A DNA stretch of 17,791 bases from DASSHA01 sp035693145. GTDB taxonomy: Bacteria; Chloroflexota; Limnocylindria; Limnocylindrales; CSP1-4. The DNA lies in contig DASSHA010000081.1 in the NCBI GenBank assembly GCA_035693145.1, forward strand, positions 1-17,791. Reading direction: 5' to 3'. Below the pieces are notes generated by a model that was not told the DNA's origin, did not search any database, and saw only the letters and a program-made list of their open reading frames with translations. Position 1 is the first letter of the stretch; each line of letters begins with the position of its first letter. This document shows positions 7,692 to 15,490 of this stretch, one piece after another. Both the position numbers and the translations under genes were made by a program.

Positions 7692-8822
7692 TCAGGCGGT
7701 CGCCTCGAACCACGTGCCGGCGCGCATGACCCGGCGGACGCGGAGGTCGTCGTCGAGCTCCACGAGGTCCGCGCGCTGGCCGCGCTCGAGCCGGCCGCGG
7801 TCGGTGACACCGAGGAGCTCGAGCGGTGTCCGGCTGGCGGCCGCGACCGCGTCCGGGAGCGGGACGTCGCCGCGGACGACGTTCCGGAGCGCGGCGTCGA
7901 GCGCGATCACCGAGCCCGCCAGGGTCGACGTCCCGGCGAGCGTCGCCCGCGGGCCGGCCACCTCGACCTCGAGCCCGCCGATCGTCCCGCGCCCGTCACC
8001 GGTCCCCGCGATCGGCAGTGCGTCGCTCACGAGGAACCAGCCGTCGGGGGGCTTGAGCCTGCTGACGAGCGGCCAGAGCGCCGCGTCGACGTGGATGCCG
8101 TCGGCGATCAGCTCGACGCGAACCTCGTCGTCGAGGAGCGCCGCGAGCGCGAGCCCCGGCCCCCGATGGTCGAGCCCGCTCATCGCGTTGAACAGGTGCG
8201 TGGTCGAGGTCGCACCGGCGGCATAGCCGGCGCGCGCCTCGGGGAGCGTCGCCGCCGAGTGGCCGAGCGAGACGACGACGTCGCGCTCGCGGAGCCAGGC
8301 GATGAGCTCGAGCGCGCCGGGCAGCTCGGGCGCGACGGTGAGCAGGCGCAGGCCGTCGACGAGTGGCTCGAGCGTCGCGCGCGGCACGTCGGCCGGAACG
8401 CGGAGATGGCCGGCCGCGTGGGCGCCGCGCCTCGCGGGTGAGAGGAACGGGCCCTCGAGGTTGAAGCCGAGCGGCTCGGCGCCGTCGCTCGGCGCATTCG
8501 AGCGCCAGGCGCGGACGCGATCGGCGAAGGCGACGAGCTCGCCGAGCGGCGCCGTCACGGCCGTCGGCAGGAACGACGTCACGCCGTGGCGGAGCAACTG
8601 CCGCGCCATCCCGTCGAGCGCCGCCCGGTCGCCCATCGCGTCGTGGCCGCCCCAGCCGTGGACGTGGAGGTCGACGAGCCCCGGGGCGACGATCGGCGTG
8701 CCGGGATCGAGGCCGCCGTCCTCGGTCACGTCGACGATCAAGCCGTCCTCGATCGCCAGCCGACCGTCGATCACGCGATCGTCGACGACGAGCCGGCCGC
8801 GGACGGTCGCGGAAGCCGTCAT
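7692..8822 (-). CDS. nagA: N-acetylglucosamine-6-phosphate deacetylase
   Basis: A 376-residue amidohydrolase-superfamily protein of normal NagA length. Metal and catalytic residues are all present: His53 and His55 in GLVDLHVHG (the two-metal, Bacillus-like HxH form rather than the E. coli QxN form), Glu123 in LEGPF, His188 in SLGHSAA, His209 in TTHLFNAM, substrate-binding His244 in IADGIHVD and catalytic Asp267 in VSDALP. It removes acetate from N-acetylglucosamine-6-phosphate or a close N-acetylated amino sugar phosphate in the cytoplasm. It is the last gene of the - strand operon, 34 bases after the GntR gene, which with the ROK kinase makes a nagA-type context. No nagB deaminase is in the window. 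The substrate could be an epimer such as GalNAc-6-P. Confidence 0.93.
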   Translation of the reverse strand: MTASATVRGRLVVDDRVIDGRLAIEDGLIVDVTEDGGLDPGTPIVAPGLVDLHVHGWGGHDAMGDRAALDGMARQLLRHGVTSFLPTAVTAPLGELVAFADRVRAWRSNAPSDGAEPLGFNLEGPFLSPARRGAHAAGHLRVPADVPRATLEPLVDGLRLLTVAPELPGALELIAWLRERDVVVSLGHSAATLPEARAGYAAGATSTTHLFNAMSGLDHRGPGLALAALLDDEVRVELIADGIHVDAALWPLVSRLKPPDGWFLVSDALPIAGTGDGRGTIGGLEVEVAGPRATLAGTSTLAGSVIALDAALRNVVRGDVPLPDAVAAASRTPLELLGVTDRGRLERGQRADLVELDDDLRVRRVMRAGTWFEATA

Positions 8823-8856
8823 CGAGCGACGCGACGTCCGTGCGCCCGCCCGGCGC

Positions 8857-9597
8857 TCACCGCGGCGCGTCCACGGCTGGCGCCTCGACGTCGAACCGGA
8901 CGGCCAGCGCGTAGCGATCCGCGGCGTACCGGGATTCCGTCGCCTCGACCCGGCGGCCCTGGCCGTCGACGATCACCCGGCGTTCGACGAGCAGCGGGCT
9001 GCCGATCGCGATCCCGAGGAGTCGTGCGTCGTCGGTCGTCGCGGCCGCCGCCGAGATCGTGCCGCTCCCGCGACGGAGCAGGATGCCGGCGCGGGCGAGC
9101 GTCTCGTGGAGCGACCCGGTCGCGAGGTCGGCGGCCATGACGGCGTCGGCGCACGGCTCGATGAGGACCGCGGATTCGATCGCGATCGGGTCGCCGTCGG
9201 CCATCCGGAGGCGCCGAACGTGGACGACCGGCGCACCGACCGGGATCCCGAGGTCGCGCCCCTCGGTCGCCGACGACGACCGCAGCTCCTTCGCCAGGAG
9301 GCGTGAGCTCGGGACGCGGCCCGTCCGGAGCATCTCCCGGCTGAACGTCATCAGCCGATTCGCACGGCGGTGCGCCGGCGGCCCGGCGACGAAGCTGCCG
9401 CGCCCGGGCTCCCGGCGGATGAGCCCGTCGACGGCCAACCGCTCCATCGCGTTCCGGGCGGTCATCCGGCTCACCCCGAACTGCGCGCACAGCTCCGCGT
9501 CGGACGGCATCCGCTCGCCGGGCGACAGCGTCGCGATCCTCGCCCGGAGTGCCTGCTCGATCTGGCGGTACTGCGGCTGGTAGCGCCCGTCCGTCAT
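8857..9597 (-). CDS. GntR-family (HutC/UTRA) transcriptional regulator
   Basis: A 246-residue regulator. The N-terminal winged helix (about residues 8-73) includes YRQIEQALRARI, PSDAELCAQFGVSRMTARNAM and GLIRREPGRGSFV. Residues from about 95 to 238 form a UTRA ligand domain with VVHVRRLRMADGDPIAIES and an E-x-R-Y near the end (ATESRYAADRYAL). This is the architecture of NagR/DasR/PhnF, which typically sense phosphorylated (amino) sugars. Position between the kinase and nagA supports a GlcN-6-P or GlcNAc-6-P-like effector. ATG 9597 overlaps the ROK stop by 4 bases (ATGA). Likely targets are the inverted repeat upstream of the binding-protein gene and the operon promoter beyond the window, but I see no match to a known DasR-type site there. 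Confidence 0.93.
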   Translation of the reverse strand: MTDGRYQPQYRQIEQALRARIATLSPGERMPSDAELCAQFGVSRMTARNAMERLAVDGLIRREPGRGSFVAGPPAHRRANRLMTFSREMLRTGRVPSSRLLAKELRSSSATEGRDLGIPVGAPVVHVRRLRMADGDPIAIESAVLIEPCADAVMAADLATGSLHETLARAGILLRRGSGTISAAAATTDDARLLGIAIGSPLLVERRVIVDGQGRRVEATESRYAADRYALAVRFDVEAPAVDAPR

Positions 9598-10622
9598 CGC
9601 GCGGCGACCGCATCCGGGCGGGCAGCGGCGCCCGCGGCCGCGGTTGCGCCGCGGAGCGCCGCCGCGGTTGCGCCGTGGAGGGCCGCTCCGATCGCTCCGG
9701 CCCAGACGCCGAGCTCGGCCGTGACGACCACGACCTCGTCGAGCGACGTCGTGCGGACGCGTTCCGAAAGCTCGGCCCGGATCGGCTCGAGGATGAGGTC
9801 GCCGGCCGCGGCCACGCCGCCGCCGACGACGACGAGATCCGGTGACAGGAGCGTCACGACGTTGGCGATCCCGATCCCGAGATAGCGGCCGATCCGCGCG
9901 AGCCCTGCCGTTGCCCGTTCGTCGCCGGCACGCGCGCGCTCGACTGCCTCCTCGGCGGTCGCCGTCCCGCAGGTGGTCGCGATGCGGTCCGCGCGGGCGA
10001 AGGCCTCGAGGCAGCCGCGGTTACCGCACCCGCACGGCGGTCCGTCCGGGTCGAGTGTCTGGTGGCCGAGCTCGCCGGCGGTGCCATCGTGGCCGAACAG
10101 CACCCGACCGTCGAGGACGATCACCCCACCGATGCCGGTCCCGAGCGTCAGCCCGACGAGCGAGCTCACGCCGCGGCCCGCGCCCAGCCGATGCTCGGCG
10201 AGTCCGAACGCACGTGCGTCGTTGATGAGCGCGGCCGGAACGCCGAGCGCATCGCCGACCGGTCCCGCGACCGGCGTGCCGGCCCAGGCGCCCGGGACGT
10301 TGACCAGGAATCGCGTCGTCCCCGCGGCGGGGTCGTACAGCCCGGGGACGCCGATGCCCACGGAGGCGATGCCCGGCCACCGCCCTGCGGCCTGGTTCGC
10401 GACGGCGGCGAGACGCGGAACGACCGCCCCGGGGCCGCCGACCGTCGGCGTCGCGACCTGGCCGCGGTCGACCGTCCGGGCGTCGTCGCCGTCGCCCTCG
10501 ACCACGACCCACTTGATGTTCGTTCCGCCGAGGTCGAGGCCGAGGTGGCGGCCGCGCCTGGCGCCCTCGAACGTGTTTCGACGCTCACGCCGCGAGGCGC
10601 CGGGCTGCTGTGTGGAGGCCAT
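9594..10622 (-). CDS. ROK-family sugar kinase
   Basis: A 342-residue ROK protein without an N-terminal DNA-binding domain, so a kinase rather than a repressor. The phosphate-binding loop LGLDLGGTNIKW is at residues 27-38, catalytic Asp135 in LINDARAFG, GTGIGGVIV follows, and the zinc site is GELGH plus Cys197, Cys199 and Cys204 in CGCGNRGCLEAF. The family phosphorylates glucose, GlcNAc, ManNAc or allose with ATP. Before nagA it most plausibly phosphorylates an imported N-acetyl amino sugar. The first 24 residues are Arg-rich and not part of the fold, so a later start is possible. The C-terminal tail carries an 8-residue tandem duplication. It starts 12 bases after the permease stop and overlaps the GntR gene. 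Confidence 0.92.
   Translation of the reverse strand: MASTQQPGASRRERRNTFEGARRGRHLGLDLGGTNIKWVVVEGDGDDARTVDRGQVATPTVGGPGAVVPRLAAVANQAAGRWPGIASVGIGVPGLYDPAAGTTRFLVNVPGAWAGTPVAGPVGDALGVPAALINDARAFGLAEHRLGAGRGVSSLVGLTLGTGIGGVIVLDGRVLFGHDGTAGELGHQTLDPDGPPCGCGNRGCLEAFARADRIATTCGTATAEEAVERARAGDERATAGLARIGRYLGIGIANVVTLLSPDLVVVGGGVAAAGDLILEPIRAELSERVRTTSLDEVVVVTAELGVWAGAIGAALHGATAAALRGATAAAGAAARPDAVAAR
9637..9684. repeat. 24-bp tandem duplication within the ROK kinase C-terminal tail
   Basis: Two adjacent 24-base units, 9637-9660 and 9661-9684, differ at two positions (9652/9676 and 9657/9681). They encode two copies of an 8-residue unit, LHGATAAA then LRGATAAA, at the end of the kinase. The repeat stays in frame. 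Confidence 0.85.
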
Positions 10623-10634
10623 GGCGCCGAGGAC

Positions 10635-11624
10635 TCAGGTCTCGCCGGTGACCCGGGTGTACGCCGCGGCGACGACGATGATGATCGCGCCGAAGAGGAC
10701 CTGGCGGGTCGGCTCGGGCAGGCCGAGAACCGTGAGGAGCGCGTTCAGGACCGTCAGGATGAGCGCGCCGACGATCGTGCCGCCGAAGCCGCCGCGCCCG
10801 CCGAAGATCGAGGTGCCGCCGATGACCGCCGCCGCGACCGACGGCAGGAGATAGCCGTCGACGAGCGACACGCTCGCGGTGTTCGACAGGCCCGAGATGA
10901 GGAGCCCGGCGATCGCCGCGAAGACGGCCGAGATGACGTACAGGACGACGAGGACCTGCCAGCCGCGGGTCCCCGACAGGCGTGCGGCGATCGGATTGTC
11001 ACCGATGGCGTAGAGCAGCCGGCCGTAGCCCGTCCGGCGCAGTCCGAGCAGGATCAGGAACGTCATCGGGACGAAGACGACGAGGCTGTAGGGAAGGACC
11101 TCGAACGCCGTTCCGGAGCCGATCGTCCGGAGCTCGGAGGGGACGCCGGCACCGGTCTGGACCGTCTGGAGCTGCCAGACGTTCGAGAGCCCGAGGACGA
11201 CGAAGCTCATCCCCAGGGTCATGATCAGCGGGTGGACGCGGAAGACGCCGACGCCCACGCCCGTGACGAGGCCGGCGAGCGCGGCGACGACGAGGACGAC
11301 GGCGACGCCCTGGGCGACGCCGCCCGGGCTGTGGATGAGCGTCGCCGTCACGAAGCCGGCCATCGACGCGATCGCGCCGACCGACAGGTCGATCCCGCCG
11401 GTCAGCATCGTCAGCGTCTGGCAGCCGGCCAGGATCGCGAGGGGGATCGCCGACCGGACGATGCCCCCGGCCCACGACGCCTTCACGATCCCGGGCGACG
11501 CCAGCTGGAGCACGACGACGAGGAGGGCGAGGAGGACGATCAGGGGGATGATCGGCCGATCGCGGAAGAGCGATCGGACCGTCGCCATCGTCGAGCGGGA
11601 CATCGTCCCGGTGGCGGTCGTCAT
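10635..11624 (-). CDS. Ribose-type sugar ABC transporter permease (second)
   Basis: A 329-residue polytopic membrane protein of the RbsC/BPD_transp_2 family. After a short basic N-terminus there are about nine hydrophobic segments. The cytoplasmic-loop signature GGIDLSVGAIASMAG is near residues 75-89, and the late family motif AAAVIGGTSIFGGRGGFGG is near residue 270. It forms half of the transmembrane channel with the preceding permease and takes substrate from the lipoprotein receptor. The frame is open further upstream, but ATG 11624 overlaps the stop of the first permease (ATGA), which sets the start. Two different permeases rather than an RbsC homodimer suggest a heterodimeric channel, as in the AI-2 (Lsr) and Ytf/Xyp-like systems. 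Specificity cannot be read here. Confidence 0.93.
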   Translation of the reverse strand: MTTATGTMSRSTMATVRSLFRDRPIIPLIVLLALLVVVLQLASPGIVKASWAGGIVRSAIPLAILAGCQTLTMLTGGIDLSVGAIASMAGFVTATLIHSPGGVAQGVAVVLVVAALAGLVTGVGVGVFRVHPLIMTLGMSFVVLGLSNVWQLQTVQTGAGVPSELRTIGSGTAFEVLPYSLVVFVPMTFLILLGLRRTGYGRLLYAIGDNPIAARLSGTRGWQVLVVLYVISAVFAAIAGLLISGLSNTASVSLVDGYLLPSVAAAVIGGTSIFGGRGGFGGTIVGALILTVLNALLTVLGLPEPTRQVLFGAIIIVVAAAYTRVTGET

Positions 11625-12625
11625 GCCCGCGCCCGGCGGAGCGACATCAGGCTGCTCAGGCCCGTCACGGCGATCAGGATCGCCCCCTGGGCGACGTACG
11701 CGAAGTTGGAGTCGAAGCGCAGGAACGTCAGGTCGGTCTGGATCAGCTGGAGGACGACGACCGCCACGATCGGGCCGAACACGCCGCCGCGGCCACCGGC
11801 CAGGCTGACGCCACCGAGCACGACCGCGGCCACGCTCAGCAGGGTGTACGGGCCGGGGACCGGCGAGCCGATGCTCGTGGTCGCCGTCAGCGACAGGCCG
11901 GCGAGCGCCGAGAAGAGGCCGGTGAACGCGTAGGCCAGGAAGCGCGTCCGGCCGACCGCGACGCCGCTCCGGAACGCGGCCAGCCGGTTGCTTCCGATCG
12001 CGTAGATCGACAGGCCGAGCCGCGACCGGGCCAGCGGGATCCAGACGACGAAGATCACGACGAGGGCCACCACGGCCGCCATCGGGATCCACTCGTTCAG
12101 GAAGGGCCCCTTCGTGATGTTCTTCAGCCAGCCCGCGGCTCCGCCGCCGGGTCCGGACCGGACGAGGAGTGCGGCACCGGCCCACACGAACGACATCGCC
12201 AGGGTGACGACGATGTCCGGGACGCGGGTCAGCACGACGAGCGCGCCATTGACCGCGCCGAGCACGAGGCCGAGGCCGAGCACGCCGATGACGACCGCGA
12301 CCCCGAACAGATCGCTCTGCTTGTCCATCAGCGACGCCGAGACGACGCTGGTCAGAGCCATCATCGAGCCGATCGAGAGGTCGATCCCGCCGCTGATCAC
12401 GATGATCGCCTGGGCGACGGCCGCCAGCACGAGCGGCATGACAGAGACGCCGAGCCCCTGGATGTTGATCGGGCCGTAGCGCGGCTGGAGGAACTTCGTG
12501 AACAGCAGGAGCAGGACGAGGATCCCGATCAGGCCGAAGGTCCAGCCGTTGCGCCGGACATAGGCGGCGGCCCCGTCGACCGGCCGCACCCGGGTCGCGT
12601 CCACCGTCGGCGCGGCCGCGCTCAC
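11621..12625 (-). CDS. Ribose-type sugar ABC transporter permease (first)
   Basis: A 334-residue RbsC-family membrane protein. The first about 25 residues are cytoplasmic, then hydrophobic segments begin with TFGLIGILVLLLLF. The family loop SGGIDLSIGSMMALTS is near residues 78-93, the late motif VAAVVLGGVSLAGGRGGVFG near 250-269, and the basic end LRRARA is cytoplasmic. It pairs with the downstream permease. GTG 12625 overlaps the ATPase stop (GTGA). The two permeases are clearly diverged from each other outside the signature loops, so this is not a recent duplication. Confidence 0.93.
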   Translation of the reverse strand: MSAAAPTVDATRVRPVDGAAAYVRRNGWTFGLIGILVLLLLFTKFLQPRYGPINIQGLGVSVMPLVLAAVAQAIIVISGGIDLSIGSMMALTSVVSASLMDKQSDLFGVAVVIGVLGLGLVLGAVNGALVVLTRVPDIVVTLAMSFVWAGAALLVRSGPGGGAAGWLKNITKGPFLNEWIPMAAVVALVVIFVVWIPLARSRLGLSIYAIGSNRLAAFRSGVAVGRTRFLAYAFTGLFSALAGLSLTATTSIGSPVPGPYTLLSVAAVVLGGVSLAGGRGGVFGPIVAVVVLQLIQTDLTFLRFDSNFAYVAQGAILIAVTGLSSLMSLRRARA

Positions 12626-14190
12626 TGGGCAGCTCCGGGCGGCTCGGCCGGTGGTGCCTCGGCGGCCTGGGCCTCGGCGACGGTGTCCTCCGGGAGCGCC
12701 GAATCCGAGCGGAGGTTGTAGGCCGCCCGCAGCAGGGCCGGCTCGTCGGCATCGGCTCGCCCGATCTCGCGGACGACCTTCCCGCCGAAGATCACGATCG
12801 CCCGGTCGCAGACCAGCTGGATCTCCTTCAGCTCGGACGTGTACAGGAGGATCGCGGCGCCGGCCTCGGCGAGGTCGCGAAGCAGGCCGTAGATCTGGCG
12901 CTTCGTCCGGATGTCGATCCCACGGGTCGGGTCGAAGCAGATCATCGTCTTCACGCCGCCCGCGACCCAGCGGGCGATCGTGACCTTCTGCTGATTGCCA
13001 CCGGACAGGCGGCTGACCTCGCCCTTCGCCCGCGTGTCGATCTGGAGCGTCTGGATCGCCCGGCTGACGACCCGCTGCTCGTCACGCAGGTTGATCAGCC
13101 CCCAGCGCGTCAGCTGGGCCCGGAACGGGAGGGCGATGTTCTCGCGGACGGAGCGCTGCATCAGGAGCGCCTCGGCGCGATCCGCCGCGACGTAGACCAC
13201 GCCGGCTCGGATGGCGTCGGCGGGGTGGCCGAAGGCGGCGGGCTTGCCGTCGACTGCCAGCGTTCCGCCGCGCGGCTTCGTCATTCCGGCGAGGACGTCG
13301 AAGAGCTCGTCCTGGCCCTGGCCCTCGAGGGCGACGACGCCCAGGACCTCGCCGGCATGGAGGTCGAAGGAGACGTCCTCGAGCTTCGTCCCGGCGGCGA
13401 GGCCCTCGGCCCGGAGGCGGGGCACCGCGTCGGTCGGGCGGGGCGACGGGGCCGCGCCTTCAGCCGCGTCGGGCATGTCGGCGGCGATCTCGCCCAGCAT
13501 CAGCTCGACGATCCGGTCCTCGGAGCCGGGCGTCACGTCGACCACGCCGACGGTCGAGCCTTCGCGGAGGACCGTCGCGCGATCGCAGACCGCACCGATC
13601 TCGATCATGCGGTGCGAGATGAAGACGACGCAGCGGTCGGTCCCGCGTGTCCGGCCGATGACCTCGAGGACGCGCTCCGTGAGGTTGGCCGGCAGCGCGG
13701 CCGTCATCTCGTCGAGCATCAGGACGTCCGGCTCGATGGCGAGGGCACGCGCGAGGTCGACGACGCGGAGCGTCGCCAACGGGAGGTAGCGGGCGAGCTG
13801 TGACAGGTCCAGGTTCCTGATCCCGAGCTCGGCCAGCCAGTGGCGGAAGGGCTCGACCGGCGTGCCGGTGAGGCGCAGGTTCGCCCGGATCTCAAGGTCG
13901 GGGATGAGCGCCGGCTCCTGGTAGACGGACACGATCCCGCCCCGCCGCGCCTCGGCGGGGGAGCGGACGGCGAGCGCGCGGCCGCGGACGGCGATCGTTC
14001 CGGCGTCGGGTCGGACGGCCCCGGTCAGGATCTTCACGAGGGTGCTCTTGCCGGCGCCGTTCGCGCCCATCAGGGCGTGGACCTCGCCGGGTCGGACACT
14101 GAGCGATGCGGAGCGCAGCGCGACGACGGCCCCGTACGTCTTCGCGACGCCGGTCGCCTCGAGGAGCAGATCGGTGGCGGTGACGGTCAT
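12622..14190 (-). CDS. Ribose-type ABC transporter ATPase with two fused nucleotide-binding domains, one composite site degenerate
   Basis: A 522-residue RbsA/MglA-type ATPase. Domain 1 has Walker A GANGAGKS (42-49), Walker B LMLDEMTAAL with Asp160 and Glu161, and switch His193. Its ABC signature, LSIGQ-like in relatives, reads LPLAT (136-140). Domain 2 has a Walker A without Lys (EGQGQDEL, 289-296), an intact signature LSGGNQQ (395-401), and Walker B reading ICFDPTRG around Phe419-Asp420 where relatives have LDEPTRG. Loss of the Lys in domain 2 is usual for RbsA; the domain 1 signature and domain 2 Walker B changes are more unusual. It energises sugar uptake at the inner face of the membrane. 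ATG 14190 has no obvious Shine-Dalgarno and sits just after a stem-loop. Confidence 0.94.
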   Translation of the reverse strand: MTVTATDLLLEATGVAKTYGAVVALRSASLSVRPGEVHALMGANGAGKSTLVKILTGAVRPDAGTIAVRGRALAVRSPAEARRGGIVSVYQEPALIPDLEIRANLRLTGTPVEPFRHWLAELGIRNLDLSQLARYLPLATLRVVDLARALAIEPDVLMLDEMTAALPANLTERVLEVIGRTRGTDRCVVFISHRMIEIGAVCDRATVLREGSTVGVVDVTPGSEDRIVELMLGEIAADMPDAAEGAAPSPRPTDAVPRLRAEGLAAGTKLEDVSFDLHAGEVLGVVALEGQGQDELFDVLAGMTKPRGGTLAVDGKPAAFGHPADAIRAGVVYVAADRAEALLMQRSVRENIALPFRAQLTRWGLINLRDEQRVVSRAIQTLQIDTRAKGEVSRLSGGNQQKVTIARWVAGGVKTMICFDPTRGIDIRTKRQIYGLLRDLAEAGAAILLYTSELKEIQLVCDRAIVIFGGKVVREIGRADADEPALLRAAYNLRSDSALPEDTVAEAQAAEAPPAEPPGAAQ

Positions 14191-14204
14191 CGGTCCGATG
14201 CTGA

Positions 14205-14249
14205 GGAACGGGGTCCGCCGGCGGCGCCGACGGACCCCGAGCTCGTTCC
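14205..14249 (-). promoter_or_regulatory. Intercistronic stem-loop between binding-protein and ATPase genes
   Basis: In the 69-base gap, 14211-14217 pairs perfectly with 14231-14237 (GGGTCCG/CGGACCC), with base 14210 able to extend this to 8 bp with 14238. An outer arm, GGAACG 14205-14210 with CGTTCC 14244-14249, can add a second stem. There is no T-run after it on the - strand, so it is not a standard terminator. It begins about 10 bases after the binding-protein stop. Such hairpins often protect the upstream receptor message or reduce read-through, giving more receptor than ATPase. That role is inferred. Confidence 0.55.
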
Positions 14250-14259
14250 GAGGGGTGGC

Positions 14260-15471
14260 CTACGCGCCCTTGCAGGACGCGGGGACCGTGTTCGGATCGT
14301 AGGTCGTCCAGCCCTCGATCGAGAGGCTGAGCGGCCACAGCGGATCCATGCCCGGCACGGACTGCCAGGCCTTCAGTGCGGCTTGCCCATCGGGCGTCAG
14401 GTTGTCCACGAGGACCGGATCGAGCAGCACGGTGTTCGGCTGCGCAGCGCCGGCCGACGTCTGGATCGTCTCGCCGTTGAGGAGCTTGAGGGCGAGCGTG
14501 ATGCCCGCGCCACCGACCGCCGCGGTGTTCGTGACCGCTGCGCCCTTCAGATCCGGGAACCCGGTCGGATCGAGCAGCTGCGACACGAAGCCACCGACGT
14601 CGGCGTCGGCGATCGGGACGAACTTCTTGTTGGCGGCCTTGATCGCGTCGACGATCTGCTTGCCCATGCCCGAGGCCCAGATGCCCTGGATCTGGTCATA
14701 GCCGCCGCTCGCGATGAAGTCCTGCGTGACCTTCGTCGCCGTGGCCGGATCCCAGCCCGTCGCGACGCCGTCGTTGTTCGGGACGACCTTGATGTTCGGG
14801 TAGTCCTTGAGGACGTTCTTGAACCCGACGTCGCGGTCGTTGTCGGCCGGGTTGCCGGCGAGCCCGCGGGTGTACCAGACGGTCCCGCTGCCGCCGAGCT
14901 GGTCGAACAGCCACTTGGCGCCGATCTCGGCGTACTTCACCTGGTTGTTGTAGAGGTTGTAGGTGTCCGGGTCGGTGACGAACGCGTCGACCGACACCGT
15001 CTTGATCCCGGCGGCCTTCGCCTCCTGGAGCGCCGGGTTCAGCGCGGCCGGATCGTTCGGGTTGAAGACGATCGCGTCGACGCCCGCGGCGATCAGGTCA
15101 CGGATGTCCGCCGCCTGGCCGGCCGCATCGGTGTTGCGGTGCTTGACGAGCAGGTCGGACGACGCGCCGCCGTAGGCCGCCCACTGCGCCTTGGCGGTGC
15201 AGACCTGCTCCTCACGGAAGCCGTTGCCCACGCCGCCGGCGTTCGAGTAGCCGATCTTGTGACCGGCCGCCGTCAGCGAGCCAGCGGCGCTGGCGCCTGC
15301 CGAGGGCGATGAGCCGCCGGCCGAGCTCGGCGAGGCGCCGCCCTGGCTCGGGGCCGCAGCCGACGAGCTCGGCGACTGGGTCGCCGCAGTGCCCGAGCAC
15401 GCGGCGGCCACGATGGCCACCGTGGCCACCAGGCCGGCGACGCGCCGGAACGGACTGGATCCCTGGATCAT
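14260..15471 (-). CDS. Sugar-binding lipoprotein of a ribose-type ABC transporter
   Basis: A 403-residue extracytoplasmic receptor. Residues 1-24 are a signal peptide (basic RR at 9-10, hydrophobic 11-24) ending in a lipobox VAAAC, with Cys25 as lipidation site. Residues 26-66 are a Ser/Ala/Gly/Pro/Gln-rich linker. The mature domain (from about 70) is a periplasmic-binding-protein type 4 fold: IGYSNAGGVGNGFREEQ, then DIRDLIAAGVDAIVFNPNDPAAL, a classic hinge-region block of ribose/galactose-type receptors, and ASGMGKQIVDAIKAANKKFVPIADADVGGF. It captures a sugar and delivers it to the two permeases. ATG 15471 has a strong AGGAGGAG site. Position first in the transport block, before a hairpin, fits high expression of the receptor. 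Ligand unknown; the neighbours suggest an N-acetylated amino sugar. Confidence 0.94.
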   Translation of the reverse strand: MIQGSSPFRRVAGLVATVAIVAAACSGTAATQSPSSSAAAPSQGGASPSSAGGSSPSAGASAAGSLTAAGHKIGYSNAGGVGNGFREEQVCTAKAQWAAYGGASSDLLVKHRNTDAAGQAADIRDLIAAGVDAIVFNPNDPAALNPALQEAKAAGIKTVSVDAFVTDPDTYNLYNNQVKYAEIGAKWLFDQLGGSGTVWYTRGLAGNPADNDRDVGFKNVLKDYPNIKVVPNNDGVATGWDPATATKVTQDFIASGGYDQIQGIWASGMGKQIVDAIKAANKKFVPIADADVGGFVSQLLDPTGFPDLKGAAVTNTAAVGGAGITLALKLLNGETIQTSAGAAQPNTVLLDPVLVDNLTPDGQAALKAWQSVPGMDPLWPLSLSIEGWTTYDPNTVPASCKGA

Positions 15472-15475
15472 GTGT

Positions 15476-15483
15476 CTCCTCCT
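15476..15483 (-). promoter_or_regulatory. Strong Shine-Dalgarno for the binding-protein gene
   Basis: Read on the - strand this is AGGAGGAG, ending 4 bases before ATG 15471. It is the best ribosome site of the - strand operon and fits a receptor made in excess. Confidence 0.8.
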
Positions 15484-15490
15484 CTAGTTC

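Noticed and set aside
8842..8856. Five-pair stem GCGCC/GGCGC between the GntR and nagA genes.
   Set aside because: Too short to stand out at about 70% GC and no T-run follows, so not called a terminator.
9594..10622. ROK protein as a NagC/XylR-type repressor.
   Set aside because: It has no N-terminal helix-turn-helix; the kinase phosphate loop begins near residue 27.
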